The position numbers and the translations under genes were made by a program. The notes beneath the pieces were generated by a model. The model searched no databases. It was not told the origin of the DNA and worked only from the letters and a program-made list of their open reading frames with translations. A stretch of 43,525 bases of DNA from Rhodothermaceae bacterium (GTDB taxonomy: Bacteria > Bacteroidota > Rhodothermia > Rhodothermales > JAHQVL01): the NCBI GenBank assembly GCA_019634345.1, contig JAHQVL010000241.1, positions 1 through 43,525 on the forward strand, given 5' to 3'. Below, piece by piece: positions 1-8,159 of this stretch; position 1 is the stretch's first letter; every line of letters starts with the position of its first letter.

Positions 1-333
1 ACATTATCTATTAATTAGCTATGAATTCCAATTTTGTTGCACATATAGACTAGTAAAATACAAAAAAACTGAAGAAAGCTCTTAGGGCGTGTGGACATTA
101 TCAGCTATTCTCGGGGAATCTAAAGCTTCCCCGGGAGTGCAAGGTGCAGGGTACAAAGTGCAGGGTATGTTGCCCTGGTAAACTCAAACATACCTTGCAC
201 TTTGCACCCTGCACCTTGCACGGGCAATCCGATTCATCTGATTGGCCTGTAACCTTTTCCATTTTACATCCGTTTCTCTATGCAACAACCGCACGACACT
301 ACGAATCCTGTTTGCGCGCCTTGAGAGTTTAGC
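1..333. other. Non-coding leader upstream of the sigma factor operon
   Basis: I see no convincing gene here. The first 110 bases are AT-rich. A short stem (GGGGAA at 113-118 with TTCCCC at 127-132) is followed at once by a much longer inverted repeat at 137-221, listed separately. Bases 222-333 run into the sigma factor reading frame. The open frames that cross this part are made of the repeat arms or lie antisense to the sigma gene, so I do not call them genes. Confidence 0.6.
137..221. repeat. 35-bp inverted repeat built of heptanucleotide units
   Basis: The left arm is 137-171 and the right arm 187-221, with a 15-base loop. The right arm is the reverse complement of the left with two differences, both of which can still pair as G-T on one strand. 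Each arm is mostly 7-bp units of the type GTGCAAG, GTGCAGG and ACAAAGT. The same units occur near the sulfatase at 22148-22445. The hairpin sits about 110 bp before the sigma factor start. It has no T-run on either side, so a simple intrinsic terminator is not obvious. Confidence 0.85.
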
Positions 334-855
334 TTGACGCTTTTTGAATTTGAACATCAAGTAAAGCAGCATAAGGACCGGGTTTATGGATTTGCATTCC
401 ATTACCTGGGTTCTTCGGAAGAAGCAGAAGATGTTACCCAAGAGGTCTTCATCCGCTTCTGGCAGCATCGCACGTCCGTAGACCATTCGCAACCTATTGG
501 CTGGTTGCTGCGGGTCACGAGAAATGCGGCTATTGATGCGATTCGTAAGCGAAAAACATACCAGCGTAACGTATCTGTTGACAGTGAAATGATTGAACAT
601 GCAAGTGAGATTGCACTTTCTCCAGAGCAAAACGCTGAATATGCTGACTTCCGAGGCCATTTAAAACGAGCACTGGACACACTCGCAGAACCGTACCGTA
701 GTATCGTAATTATGAGGGAAATCGAAGAAATGAAATACAATGAGATAGGTGAGACGCTCGACCTCCCTCTTAATACTGTAAAAGTATATTTACACCGAGC
801 ACGTAAAATGCTCAGAGACCAACTAAAAGAGGTCTATCATCGTGAACATGAATAA
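334..855 (+). CDS. RNA polymerase sigma factor, ECF type
   Basis: This 173-residue protein directs RNA polymerase to a regulon that the sequence does not reveal. Region 2 covers about residues 10-75 and includes the core-binding stretch EEAEDVTQEVFIRFW. Region 4 covers about residues 112-165, with the helix-turn-helix around YNEIGETLDLPLNTVKVYLHRAR. The length is normal for the family. The start is a TTG; no in-frame ATG exists upstream of region 2, so TTG at 334 is the best choice. The last bases overlap the following anti-sigma-like gene, which indicates translational coupling. Two DUF4252 genes follow in the same operon. Confidence 0.93.
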   Translation: MTLFEFEHQVKQHKDRVYGFAFHYLGSSEEAEDVTQEVFIRFWQHRTSVDHSQPIGWLLRVTRNAAIDAIRKRKTYQRNVSVDSEMIEHASEIALSPEQNAEYADFRGHLKRALDTLAEPYRSIVIMREIEEMKYNEIGETLDLPLNTVKVYLHRARKMLRDQLKEVYHREHE

Positions 856-1390
856 GTCATACGAACACGACTCTGAAGGCATGGATGCCTGGGTCAATGA
901 ACGCCTGGAGGCGTACCTTGACAATCAGCTTCCCCCCGAAGAGGCACAGCAAGTAGAACAGTGGTTGGATGGAGACAACCGATGGCACGAAGAATTGACG
1001 TTGGCCATGCACATCAGAGACGAACTCCGAAGTTTCCGTTCCCCTGTGTGTCCACCTCATGTGGCTCATACCGTCTTAAAGAATGCCCGGCGAGACACCT
1101 GGCTTTCTTTTACAAGCCGGCTGAATCACTTTTTCTCTGGTGGTTGGGCTATCTACTGGAAACCCATATTGGCAACGATGACCCTATTGGTGATCGCTTC
1201 CATGTTGCTGTTCCGTGTTCCTCTTCATCACAATACCCAAGCTTCCGAAGAAGTCACTCAGCTTGAGATCGATCAGGCACTTGATGAAGTGAAATGGACG
1301 CTTGGTTACGTGAGCAAAACCGGCCGTTTAACGGGAGCCAGTGTAGAAGATGCACTTGCTCCTCTTCTTAAAGACCTTCCTAAAGAATGA
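848..1390 (+). CDS. Membrane-anchored anti-sigma factor-like protein
   Basis: The 180-residue protein has a cytoplasmic N-terminal helix region (EAYLDNQLPPEEAQQVEQWL) typical of anti-sigma factors, one membrane segment at about residues 105-122 (counting from this ATG), and a short external tail. I therefore infer that it holds the upstream sigma factor inactive at the inner membrane. The usual HxxxCxxC zinc motif of ZAS anti-sigma factors is absent; the only cysteine is in the SPVCPPH segment. A GTG at 842 is an alternative start six bases upstream. The gene overlaps the sigma gene at its start and the next gene at its stop (ATGA). Function is inferred from position and the N-terminal helix, not from a strong motif. 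Confidence 0.8.
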   Translation: MNKSYEHDSEGMDAWVNERLEAYLDNQLPPEEAQQVEQWLDGDNRWHEELTLAMHIRDELRSFRSPVCPPHVAHTVLKNARRDTWLSFTSRLNHFFSGGWAIYWKPILATMTLLVIASMLLFRVPLHHNTQASEEVTQLEIDQALDEVKWTLGYVSKTGRLTGASVEDALAPLLKDLPKE

Positions 1391-1965
1391 GTATAGGAAT
1401 GCTGCGCTATATAACACGAAGTCGGCTTGCTTTCATTTTGTTCTTGATAAGTCTGTATCCTATCAGGCTCGGAGCGCAATCCCTACAGGGAGATCCATCA
1501 GGATATGTGGACTTTAGTGAATTTGAAGAACGATTTGGAACAGAAGCCTCATTAGAAGTAGACATCCGAGGCCAAATGCTACAACTCGTAGCTGAAGCTT
1601 CGAGAGAGGAAGACCCTGAGCTTGCTGAGCTTCTGGACCGCCTCGAAGCAATCCAGGTTCGGGGATTCCCCATGCTACGATCCCAGTTCCGCCGTATGGA
1701 ATCCCATTCCAGAGCCCTGGCTGACCAGCTAGAGAACGAAGGGTGGAATACGGTCGTCAAGTTGAGAGACTACGGCCAATACGTGGATGTCTATGCAAAA
1801 GAAAATGAATCGTCTATCGAAGGCCTGATGATGATGGTTGTCGACACCGAACTTGGCGAAACTGTTTTAATTAACATCGTAGGATCTATGCAAGCAGAAG
1901 AACTTGGCCGCATAGGTAACCGATTCAATATTGCACCTCTCGAAGAGGTCATGGGTGACCAATAA
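1387..1965 (+). CDS. Secreted DUF4252 domain protein
   Basis: A 192-residue protein with a signal peptide (hydrophobic stretch about residues 13-30, ending LGAQS). The body fits DUF4252, a Bacteroidota-type domain of unknown role often found next to ECF sigma/anti-sigma pairs. Features seen are the 'VDFSEFEERFG' opening, a central stretch around IQVRGFP, and a C-terminal segment with EEL. No catalytic residues are evident. The start ATG overlaps the anti-sigma stop as ATGA, so the gene is translationally coupled; a second ATG lies at 1399. I infer an envelope protein under control of the same sigma factor, perhaps part of its signal input. Confidence 0.82.
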   Translation: MSIGMLRYITRSRLAFILFLISLYPIRLGAQSLQGDPSGYVDFSEFEERFGTEASLEVDIRGQMLQLVAEASREEDPELAELLDRLEAIQVRGFPMLRSQFRRMESHSRALADQLENEGWNTVVKLRDYGQYVDVYAKENESSIEGLMMMVVDTELGETVLINIVGSMQAEELGRIGNRFNIAPLEEVMGDQ

Positions 1966-1997
1966 GCTGTATCTTTAGACCAGAACTACACGATCAT

Positions 1998-2564
1998 ATG
2001 ATGCCCAACGTGCTACGATATATACTTGTCTTATCCCTGTGCCTCATTTCAAGTGGCTGCGCTTATACTAGCGAGATCTCGAAAACCCGCAAAGTGATAG
2101 AAGAAGAAACGGACTCCGACTTCGATACGGGAGTCGTCGTCTCAATGGGCCCGGGTTTATTCCAGACGGCCGGTTGGATAGCCAACTATGTCGATGATGA
2201 GGATGCACAGCTGGCAAGCCGGCTGGCTTATGGTATTCGACGAATAAAAGCAGGAATCTATCCGGTCGAATCCATTCCGGACCTGGAGGAATTCGATATT
2301 CCTGAGATGGACCGTTTTAAGCGAAAAGGATGGAAGCCTGCCCTTAAGGTAGAAGATTTTAACGAAGTCAGCTGGCTCCTTTATCGAGAGCGGCATGGGC
2401 GGGTCAGTGACCTCTTTGTTGTGGTCCTTACTGAAGATGAATTGGTACTTGCCCGGCTCCAGGGTAACCTGGATGAACTTCTGAATGTAGCCCTAACGGA
2501 AGTCGAAGAAGATGGCTTTCAGGCGTTCGATTTAGATTTTGAGTACTGGTTCGACAATCCCTAG
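1998..2564 (+). CDS. DUF4252-like lipoprotein
   Basis: A 188-residue lipoprotein: the signal peptide ends in the lipobox ISSGC, with Cys21 as the lipidated residue. The remainder resembles DUF4252 in its layout (a conserved GWKPALKVED-like strand and a DLFVVVLTEDELVLARLQGNLDELL segment matching the 'VLINIVGSM...EEL' part of the preceding gene). It thus looks like a diverged paralogue of its neighbour. Two consecutive ATG codons (1998 and 2001) give nearly equal starts. The gap to the previous gene is 32 bp, so it is probably the last gene of the sigma operon. No enzymatic motif is visible. Confidence 0.78.
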   Translation: MMPNVLRYILVLSLCLISSGCAYTSEISKTRKVIEEETDSDFDTGVVVSMGPGLFQTAGWIANYVDDEDAQLASRLAYGIRRIKAGIYPVESIPDLEEFDIPEMDRFKRKGWKPALKVEDFNEVSWLLYRERHGRVSDLFVVVLTEDELVLARLQGNLDELLNVALTEVEEDGFQAFDLDFEYWFDNP

Positions 2565-2643
2565 ATGAGCCCTATTTGAGTAATTTCCTGTGTCTTTATA
2601 TAATTACCTCAATTGAGTCTATATAATAAAGCCACTATTACTC

Positions 2644-3504
2644 ATGAAGAAAATACTTAAATGGACAGGAGTCTCTCTCTTGGGGCTGGTCATTGTCCTG
2701 GTGTCAGGGGGAATTGCCCTTTCATCGATTGGCTCGTCGAAGGCCAACAAAACGTACGAGGTTACTGAGAGCCTCCTTACCACCGTTCCTGAAGATTCGG
2801 CATCCCTCGCATACGGGGAGCATCTATCAAAAATCCATGGCTGCCAAAGCTGCCACACCGAAAACCTTGGCGGAAAGGTATTCGTGGATGCACCACCTTT
2901 TAGGGCCGTAGCCGCTAACTTGACCTCTGGCAAAGGAGGTATAGCTCAATCCTATAGTATTCAAGATTGGGATCGCGCCATTCGATACGGCATAAAGCCC
3001 GATGGCACAGCAGAATTCTTGATGCCCTCCAAAACACTTCACAATTTAAGTGATGCAGATGCAGGCGCCCTTATTGCCTATATGCGTTCTGTTGCTCCTG
3101 TAGACAATGAGCTCCCAGCGACTGAATTGCGTACCCTTGGTAAAATTTTAACCGCAGCAGGCGAATTCGATGCCGCTGCCGAAACACACACTGTAGCCAA
3201 TAGAGAACCCGCGCCCCCTGCAGGGATCACAACTGAATACGGCAAATACCTTTCATCCATTACCTGTACCCACTGCCACGGAGCAAATATGGAGGGTGGC
3301 GTTCCTTTAGGACCAGATGCCCCTGCTCCTCCCCCGCTGGTTCCGGCTGGGACGTGGACCATCGAAATGTTTATCAAATCAATGCGGACAGGCGTCACGC
3401 CGGCGAATCATGAAATGAACCCAGAGATGATGCCTTGGGAAGCATTTAAACATATGACCGACGAGGAACTTCAAGCGATCCATTTATATTTACAAACCCT
3501 GTGA
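2644..3504 (+). CDS. Membrane-anchored diheme cytochrome c
   Basis: The 286-residue protein begins with an uncleaved-looking membrane anchor (about residues 8-28) and has two c-type heme sites, CQSCH at 67-71 and CTHCH at 208-212. Methionines that could be distal ligands are present near residue 127 (FLMPS) and at 262-263 (EMMPW). Each half has the family's C-terminal helix (SDADAGALIAYMRS and TDEELQAIHLYLQTL). It should carry electrons in the periplasm; the partner cannot be told from the context. It is followed by an intrinsic terminator, and 79 bp separate it from the sigma operon, so it is probably a single-gene unit. Confidence 0.93.
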   Translation: MKKILKWTGVSLLGLVIVLVSGGIALSSIGSSKANKTYEVTESLLTTVPEDSASLAYGEHLSKIHGCQSCHTENLGGKVFVDAPPFRAVAANLTSGKGGIAQSYSIQDWDRAIRYGIKPDGTAEFLMPSKTLHNLSDADAGALIAYMRSVAPVDNELPATELRTLGKILTAAGEFDAAAETHTVANREPAPPAGITTEYGKYLSSITCTHCHGANMEGGVPLGPDAPAPPPLVPAGTWTIEMFIKSMRTGVTPANHEMNPEMMPWEAFKHMTDEELQAIHLYLQTL

Positions 3505-3522
3505 GAAAATCGCCGTTTCACA

Positions 3523-3560
3523 AAAGCCCGGGCTATTTTCTAATCGCTCGGGCTTTTTTT
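3523..3560 (+). terminator. Intrinsic terminator after the cytochrome c gene
   Basis: AAAGCCCG at 3523-3530 pairs with CGGGCTTT at 3549-3556 and is followed by a run of Ts up to 3560. It lies 18 bases after the cytochrome c stop codon and just before the UbiB-family gene, so it should separate the two transcripts. Confidence 0.88.
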
Positions 3561-3573
3561 ATGCACCCAATGT

Positions 3574-5256
3574 ATGAAGGCTCGCCAAGGAAAAGGGAGG
3601 GTGGTATTTGTCCGCAGGATTCGCCTGTTATCGGTATACAGTACATTGACTCGCATTTTGCTGAGCTATGCTTCTTTGTACATTCTTGGGTTTTTATTAG
3701 GCAAAAAATGGCGTAACAACGCTGCCCCCTCTTATCATCGAAAAAGTGCCCGGCGCGTTCAACGTACTATCCTCAAACTCAAAGGGCTGTTCATTAAATT
3801 AGGCCAGTTGATAAGCATTCTGACGAACTTCTTGCCAGAGTCGTTTAGAACAGAGCTGGAAGAACTTCAAGACCGCATCCCTCCCAGGCCTTACGATCAA
3901 ATCGTCAACAGAATTAACGAGGAGTTTGGCTCGGAGCCTTCCCGTTTATTCAAGGAGTTCAATAATGAGCCGGTTGCGAGCGCATCCCTGGCCCAGGTAC
4001 ACCAGGCCACACTACATGACGGGCGGATTGTAGCCGTAAAAGTGCAGCATCTGGATATCGAAGAGACCGCTCAACTCGATCTTTCTGCCCTGTACAGGGT
4101 TTTCTCTATTGTTGGCACCTTGTTCAAAATCCGCGGATTAAAAGGCCAGTTCGAACAGATCAGTACCATGATTCATGAAGAGCTGGATTTCACCAAAGAA
4201 GCAGAATACATCAAGCGAATATCCGCAAACTTTGAGGGAAACGAGGGCATAGGTTTCCCAGAAATCGTCGAAGAGTTTTCAACAAAACGGGTGCTCACAA
4301 CCGTCTTCATCGACGGCGTCAAGGCAACAAACACCGTTGCACTGAAAGCACTTAACATTGACCGAGAACAGCTTGCTACTCGGATCGTCGACACCTATTG
4401 CCAGATGATATTCCAGGATGGGATCTATCACGCAGACCCTCACCCAGGCAACCTGTTTATCCGTCCCGACGGAGGGATTGTATTCATCGACTTTGGGGCC
4501 GTTGCACAGCTATCGGCTGCCATGAAGGAAGGCATCCCGCAATTCCTTATCTCTATCCTTCGCAGGGATCCGGAGATGGTGCTGACTGCCATCAAGAAAA
4601 TGGGGTTCATCTCTCATCATCAGGACGAACAAACAGCCATTGATCTGATTGACCTCTTTCATGAGCGCTTCCTTGAACAACTTCCCATCGATTCACTCAA
4701 TCTCGGTGATCTGAATGCAGAGAGTGCCTTCGACATGCACGTCGAGGCATGGGACGATTTGCAAAAGCTCGACATTTCCCTGCGCGATTTAATGAGTGCG
4801 TTTCAAGTACCCAAAGATTGGATTTTACTCGAACGAACCGTGCTTCTTCTCATGGGGCTATGCACCCATTTATATCCACAGCTCAACCCGATGCAAACCA
4901 TCCGCCCCTACCTGGAAGAAACGGTATTGGGGCCGGACAGGGATTGGAGGCAGTTTCTTAGCAATGCCGTCCGGGATATGGCTCGATCTGCCATTTCGAT
5001 ACCGGATGAGATGCGCCGGCTCCTGGTTCGCGCGAATCAAGGAGAATTAGAAGTACAAATACCCGAGTTAAAAAAGAGCACCTCCACCCTTTATGCGCTC
5101 GGGCAACAATTTTTATTCGGCTTCCTTGCCCTGGGCAGCGGCGTGCTTGCATTTCTGGGTAGGCTGTATCAGGATTCCCCCTTCTTCTACACGGCCTCCT
5201 CGTTTGCCGCCTTCTTTTTATTATGTATGCTATTTGCCATTTTTAGAAGAAAATAA
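3574..5256 (+). CDS. ABC1/UbiB/AarF atypical kinase family protein
   Basis: The 560-residue protein has the full UbiB signature: KLGQ at 75-78, the alanine-rich loop VASASLAQVHQA that replaces the P-loop at about 134-145, the ATP lysine in VAVK (Lys156), ELDFTKEAEYI around 203-213, HADPHPGN at 286-293 and DFG at 306-308. Two membrane helices close the C-terminus (about 510-556). UbiB-type proteins are membrane ATPases that support isoprenoid quinone or other lipid handling; whether that is the role here is inferred from the family. The start at 3574 is the first ATG after the terminator; the first 20 residues are basic and poorly conserved, so a later start cannot be excluded. Confidence 0.92.
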   Translation: MKARQGKGRVVFVRRIRLLSVYSTLTRILLSYASLYILGFLLGKKWRNNAAPSYHRKSARRVQRTILKLKGLFIKLGQLISILTNFLPESFRTELEELQDRIPPRPYDQIVNRINEEFGSEPSRLFKEFNNEPVASASLAQVHQATLHDGRIVAVKVQHLDIEETAQLDLSALYRVFSIVGTLFKIRGLKGQFEQISTMIHEELDFTKEAEYIKRISANFEGNEGIGFPEIVEEFSTKRVLTTVFIDGVKATNTVALKALNIDREQLATRIVDTYCQMIFQDGIYHADPHPGNLFIRPDGGIVFIDFGAVAQLSAAMKEGIPQFLISILRRDPEMVLTAIKKMGFISHHQDEQTAIDLIDLFHERFLEQLPIDSLNLGDLNAESAFDMHVEAWDDLQKLDISLRDLMSAFQVPKDWILLERTVLLLMGLCTHLYPQLNPMQTIRPYLEETVLGPDRDWRQFLSNAVRDMARSAISIPDEMRRLLVRANQGELEVQIPELKKSTSTLYALGQQFLFGFLALGSGVLAFLGRLYQDSPFFYTASSFAAFFLLCMLFAIFRRK

Positions 5257-5333
5257 CGTCAAACGTAACAATATCCTGTATCGTACTGTATAATACGCTC
5301 AAGTTCATCTTTTCTTGATTGCGTGAGACACCT

Positions 5334-6020
5334 ATGGAAAACCCGAATTTTGGCCCTCCGAACGATCACTTCTTGACACCTACCGTTGGAGCGTCCCTGA
5401 GTAATGGCTGGAAACAGATGTGGGCCCAAATAGGCACAATGATGGGGCTTGTCATACTCTTTTTAGTAGTCAGTATGCCTTCAGCCGGTATTAATTCAAA
5501 ATTTGACATTGAGACCTTTTCTTTTCCGCCCTACTTTTGGCCGATGTTACTTGGAGGGACTCTGTATTCCCTTCTTCTCGTCCAACCCATTTCGTATGGA
5601 TATCAGTTTGCTACACTGAGAGCAGCTCGTGGAGAGCGAATGGAAGTTGCAGACATCCTGGAAGCATTCAAGAACTACGGCAACACGGTATTGAGTAGTA
5701 TCATTGTAAGCGTTTTAACCATTGTAGGATTCATCTTTTTAATAGTCCCAGGAATTATTGTAGCCTGCAAATTATACTTTGTCCCACTGCTTGTTGTAGA
5801 CAAAAAGATGTCAGCGATGGACGCCATCAATACGAGCTGGCGAATGACGGATGGACACACATTCACGATTTTTGCTCTTGGCTTCGTTTCGATGTTTATC
5901 TTTATCGGAGGTATGCTCTGCTTTTTAGTGGGTATGGTACCTGCAATGGCCTGGATCCAAACCGCATTCGGTTCGATGTATCACGCGATTGCATCAACAA
6001 CGGATATTGACCACTATTAA
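5334..6020 (+). CDS. Multi-pass membrane protein (DUF975/YciC-like)
   Basis: A 228-residue hydrophobic protein with four to six membrane segments, including the long central pair IIVSVLTIVGFIFLIVPGIIVACKLYFVPLLVV. The segment following it (VVDKKMSAMDAINTSWRMTDGHTFTIFALGF) matches the layout shared by DUF975, YciC and 'glycerophosphodiester phosphodiesterase membrane domain' proteins, none with a settled function. I chose ATG 5334; a TTG five codons upstream is possible. The gene ends four bases before the stop of the convergent kinase gene. A TATAAT hexamer at 5289-5294 could be its -10 element, but no good -35 is seen. Confidence 0.75.
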   Translation: MENPNFGPPNDHFLTPTVGASLSNGWKQMWAQIGTMMGLVILFLVVSMPSAGINSKFDIETFSFPPYFWPMLLGGTLYSLLLVQPISYGYQFATLRAARGERMEVADILEAFKNYGNTVLSSIIVSVLTIVGFIFLIVPGIIVACKLYFVPLLVVDKKMSAMDAINTSWRMTDGHTFTIFALGFVSMFIFIGGMLCFLVGMVPAMAWIQTAFGSMYHAIASTTDIDHY

Positions 6021-6024
6021 TCTA

Positions 6025-7008
6025 TCAGAGATCTACATTCCTCAAGATGTACTGATCTAGAGCGGTAACAATTTTTTTAGCTGACCCAAAGCGATTGGAT
6101 GGATTGGGTTGCAGGGCTTTATCAATAATCCGTTGCAGCCCTCCATTCATTTCTTTTTTTGTACTACTCACACCAGGTCTTTCCCCTGTAATTACCTCAT
6201 GCAAAAGAACCCCTAGCATGTAGATATCTGTAGCCCTTGTGATGGGTTCTCCTTTTAGTTGTTCTGGGGCAGCATAAGCAGGAGTCATAATGCGCTCGCC
6301 AGTACGAGTCAACGTCTCAAATACACTGTTTTCCTCCAACAACTTCGCGATACCAAAATCAAGTACCTTGACTTGCCCCATAGGCTTTACCAGGATATTG
6401 GAAGGCTTTATATCTCTATGAACCACTCGATTTTTGTGTGCATATTGGATTGCAGTACACACGTCTCTTACGAGTTTCAACCGTTCATAAAGGGAGAGTT
6501 CTCGGTCAATACAATACGACACAATAGGCTCCCCTTCGACATACTCCATAACCAGATAGGGAATGGCCTCTTTCCAGAATCCCACTTCGATCAGCCTGGC
6601 AATGTAAGGATGATCCAGGCGAGCCATTACCCGTTGTTCAAGCAAAAACCGCTTTAAAAGCCTGGACGAATGCCTAGCCCCTTGCACCATTTTTAGAGCA
6701 ACCTGATCGTTAGTGCGTAAGTCTCGCGCTAAATACACTTGCCCCATACCTCCTCTACCAATCTCTTCAACGATTTGATAGGCGTCAATAACAGTATTTA
6801 GAACTGGATCAAACCGCCCTGACCATGCAGGAGGGTTTTCGAGATAGGACGGGACGTCTTTATCAGCGTCCAACAATTCAACAACGGCCTGATAGAGTTG
6901 CTCGTTGCCCTGGCTTGCTTTTCGAACATACATAAGCCGCTCTGCTTCAACCAGTTCGCTGGCGTGCAAAAAAATGCGCTGAACTACGTCCCATTCATCA
7001 GAGTTCAT
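6025..7008 (-). CDS. Soluble serine/threonine protein kinase (Hanks type)
   Basis: The 327-residue protein has an approximately 75-residue N-terminal extension and a complete catalytic core: glycine loop GRGGMGQVY (84-92), ATP lysine Lys106, catalytic HRDIKPSN with Asp199, DFG at 217-219 and the APE motif at 247-249. The C-lobe is short, and there is no transmembrane segment, PASTA or TPR region, so it should be a cytoplasmic kinase. The N-terminal extension resembles that of kinases paired with TIGR02999-type sigma factors. The gene starts 14 bp after the sigma factor stop, so the two form an operon and the kinase may act on, or downstream of, that sigma factor (inference). Confidence 0.93.
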   Translation of the reverse strand: MNSDEWDVVQRIFLHASELVEAERLMYVRKASQGNEQLYQAVVELLDADKDVPSYLENPPAWSGRFDPVLNTVIDAYQIVEEIGRGGMGQVYLARDLRTNDQVALKMVQGARHSSRLLKRFLLEQRVMARLDHPYIARLIEVGFWKEAIPYLVMEYVEGEPIVSYCIDRELSLYERLKLVRDVCTAIQYAHKNRVVHRDIKPSNILVKPMGQVKVLDFGIAKLLEENSVFETLTRTGERIMTPAYAAPEQLKGEPITRATDIYMLGVLLHEVITGERPGVSSTKKEMNGGLQRIIDKALQPNPSNRFGSAKKIVTALDQYILRNVDL

Positions 7009-7022
7009 GGCTAGAAACTGGC

Positions 7023-7595
7023 TTAGTCCGCTTTTCTAATATGGCTTGCCAACCAGGCTCTCGCGACCTTCCAATCTCTCATGACCGTCCGCTCAGATAC
7101 GCCAAGCAACTCGGCTATTTCATCAGTATTCATACCGGCAAAAAAGCGGAACTCTACAATCCGAGCCTGGCGCTCACTCATGCGTTCCAACTGCTTCAGC
7201 AATTCGTGTAGAGATAGGAGTTCATCGTCTTTCATCCCTTTCTCGTATAAACCTTCATCAAAAGAAGTGACTTCAGCTCCACCACCGCGTTTTTCAGCTT
7301 TTCGCTTTTCAGCCTCATTGACCAATACCTGCCGCATGGCTCTCGCGGCAATCCTGAAAAAGTGCAGCCGGCTCTTCATCTCCAATGCGTCAGACGATGC
7401 AAGCTTTATATACGCCTCGTGCACCAAAGCGGTAGTATTGATTGTTTCGCTGGCACGCCCACTTCTAACTTTGCGCGCAAGGGCTCTCAGCTCTCTGTAC
7501 AAATGGGGAATCAGGATATCTAATGCCTGATTGTTACCTGCCTGTACCTCTTGCAGTAAGGCGGTCACTTCTTGCCTTGAAATGGGCTCCTCCAT
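7023..7595 (-). CDS. ECF-like sigma factor of the TIGR02999 type
   Basis: The 190-residue protein fits the TIGR02999/ECF-like family: an N-terminal segment EVTALLQEVQAGN, region 2 with LYRELRALARK and NTTALVHEAYIKLA, the basic linker with RMRQVLVNEAEK-type sequence, and region 4 with ERQARIVEFRFFAGMNTDEIAELLGVSERTV. These factors are common in Planctomycetes, Acidobacteria and Rhodothermota and are often encoded beside Ser/Thr kinases rather than anti-sigma factors, as here. The start is ATG 7595. The gene lies downstream of the TonB-C gene, from which it is separated by an intrinsic terminator. Confidence 0.93.
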   Translation of the reverse strand: MEEPISRQEVTALLQEVQAGNNQALDILIPHLYRELRALARKVRSGRASETINTTALVHEAYIKLASSDALEMKSRLHFFRIAARAMRQVLVNEAEKRKAEKRGGGAEVTSFDEGLYEKGMKDDELLSLHELLKQLERMSERQARIVEFRFFAGMNTDEIAELLGVSERTVMRDWKVARAWLASHIRKAD

Positions 7596-7631
7596 TTTTC
7601 AAATGAGATTCGTTGCCTAGATAAAAAGGGA

Positions 7632-7670
7632 TAAAAAATCCCCTGACCAGAATATCCTGATCAGGGGATT
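7632..7670 (-). terminator. Intrinsic terminator after the TonB-C gene
   Basis: Read on the minus strand, AATCCCCTGA (7670-7661) pairs with TCAGGGGATT (7646-7637) and is followed by a run of Ts ending near 7632. It sits 25 bases beyond the TonB-C protein stop codon and before the sigma factor start, so sigma and kinase are likely expressed from their own promoter or by read-through. Confidence 0.88.
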
Positions 7671-7694
7671 AAATCGCTTTTCTATAGTATTAAA

Positions 7695-8159
7695 TTATTT
7701 ATTCAGCCTGAATGTAAGCGGAGCGGTAAATGTGCGGGAGATAATGTCTCCTTCTGCATTCACAATTGGCTTGAAGGCAGCTTCGTGAATGATTCTCGCG
7801 GCCTCCTCGTCGCACCCGTAACCCAATCCATGAAGGACTCTTACATCCGTAGCCTTCCCTTCTTTGTTCACTGTGAATCGCACAACAACACGCCCTTCTA
7901 CTCCCATATTCTGTGCCCTCTCGGGATAATTTAACTGTGGAAGTGGTTCAATCAGCTCGGGCATTCCTCGATATTGCGTGACGGTTTCTTTCTTCATCTC
8001 ATTTTGGATTATAGCTTCTGCAACTTCAATGAGTTTGCCGTCTTGGGCAAATGCGACAGAAACGGAAGCTAGTAAGATGAAAACAGAGACCGCTAACGAA
8101 GTACAATATGTTTTAACTGTTCTAATATCTCTACGTTGGTTATTTCTTATATCTTTCAT
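7695..8159 (-). CDS. Secreted TonB C-terminal domain protein
   Basis: A 154-residue protein with a basic N-terminus, a hydrophobic signal segment ending SVAFAQD, and a C-terminal TonB domain of about 80 residues: PQLNYPERAQNMGVEGRV, the KEGKATDVRVLHGLGYGCDEEAARIIHEAAFKP core, and a final LTFRLNK strand. It lacks the proline-rich linker and long membrane anchor of an energy-transducing TonB. It is therefore more like the short stand-alone TonB-C proteins of Bacteroidota, whose role is unclear. I use ATG 8159; a GTG at 8168 is three codons upstream. The gene has its own terminator. Confidence 0.85.
   Translation of the reverse strand: MKDIRNNQRRDIRTVKTYCTSLAVSVFILLASVSVAFAQDGKLIEVAEAIIQNEMKKETVTQYRGMPELIEPLPQLNYPERAQNMGVEGRVVVRFTVNKEGKATDVRVLHGLGYGCDEEAARIIHEAAFKPIVNAEGDIISRTFTAPLTFRLNK

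Noticed and set aside
137-221. Insertion sequence or transposon end
   Set aside because: No transposase frame is nearby, and no target-site duplication is evident around the arms.
184-660. Open frame of 158 codons on the minus strand
   Set aside because: It lies antisense to the sigma factor gene and partly within the hairpin repeat; no domain or signal is recognisable.
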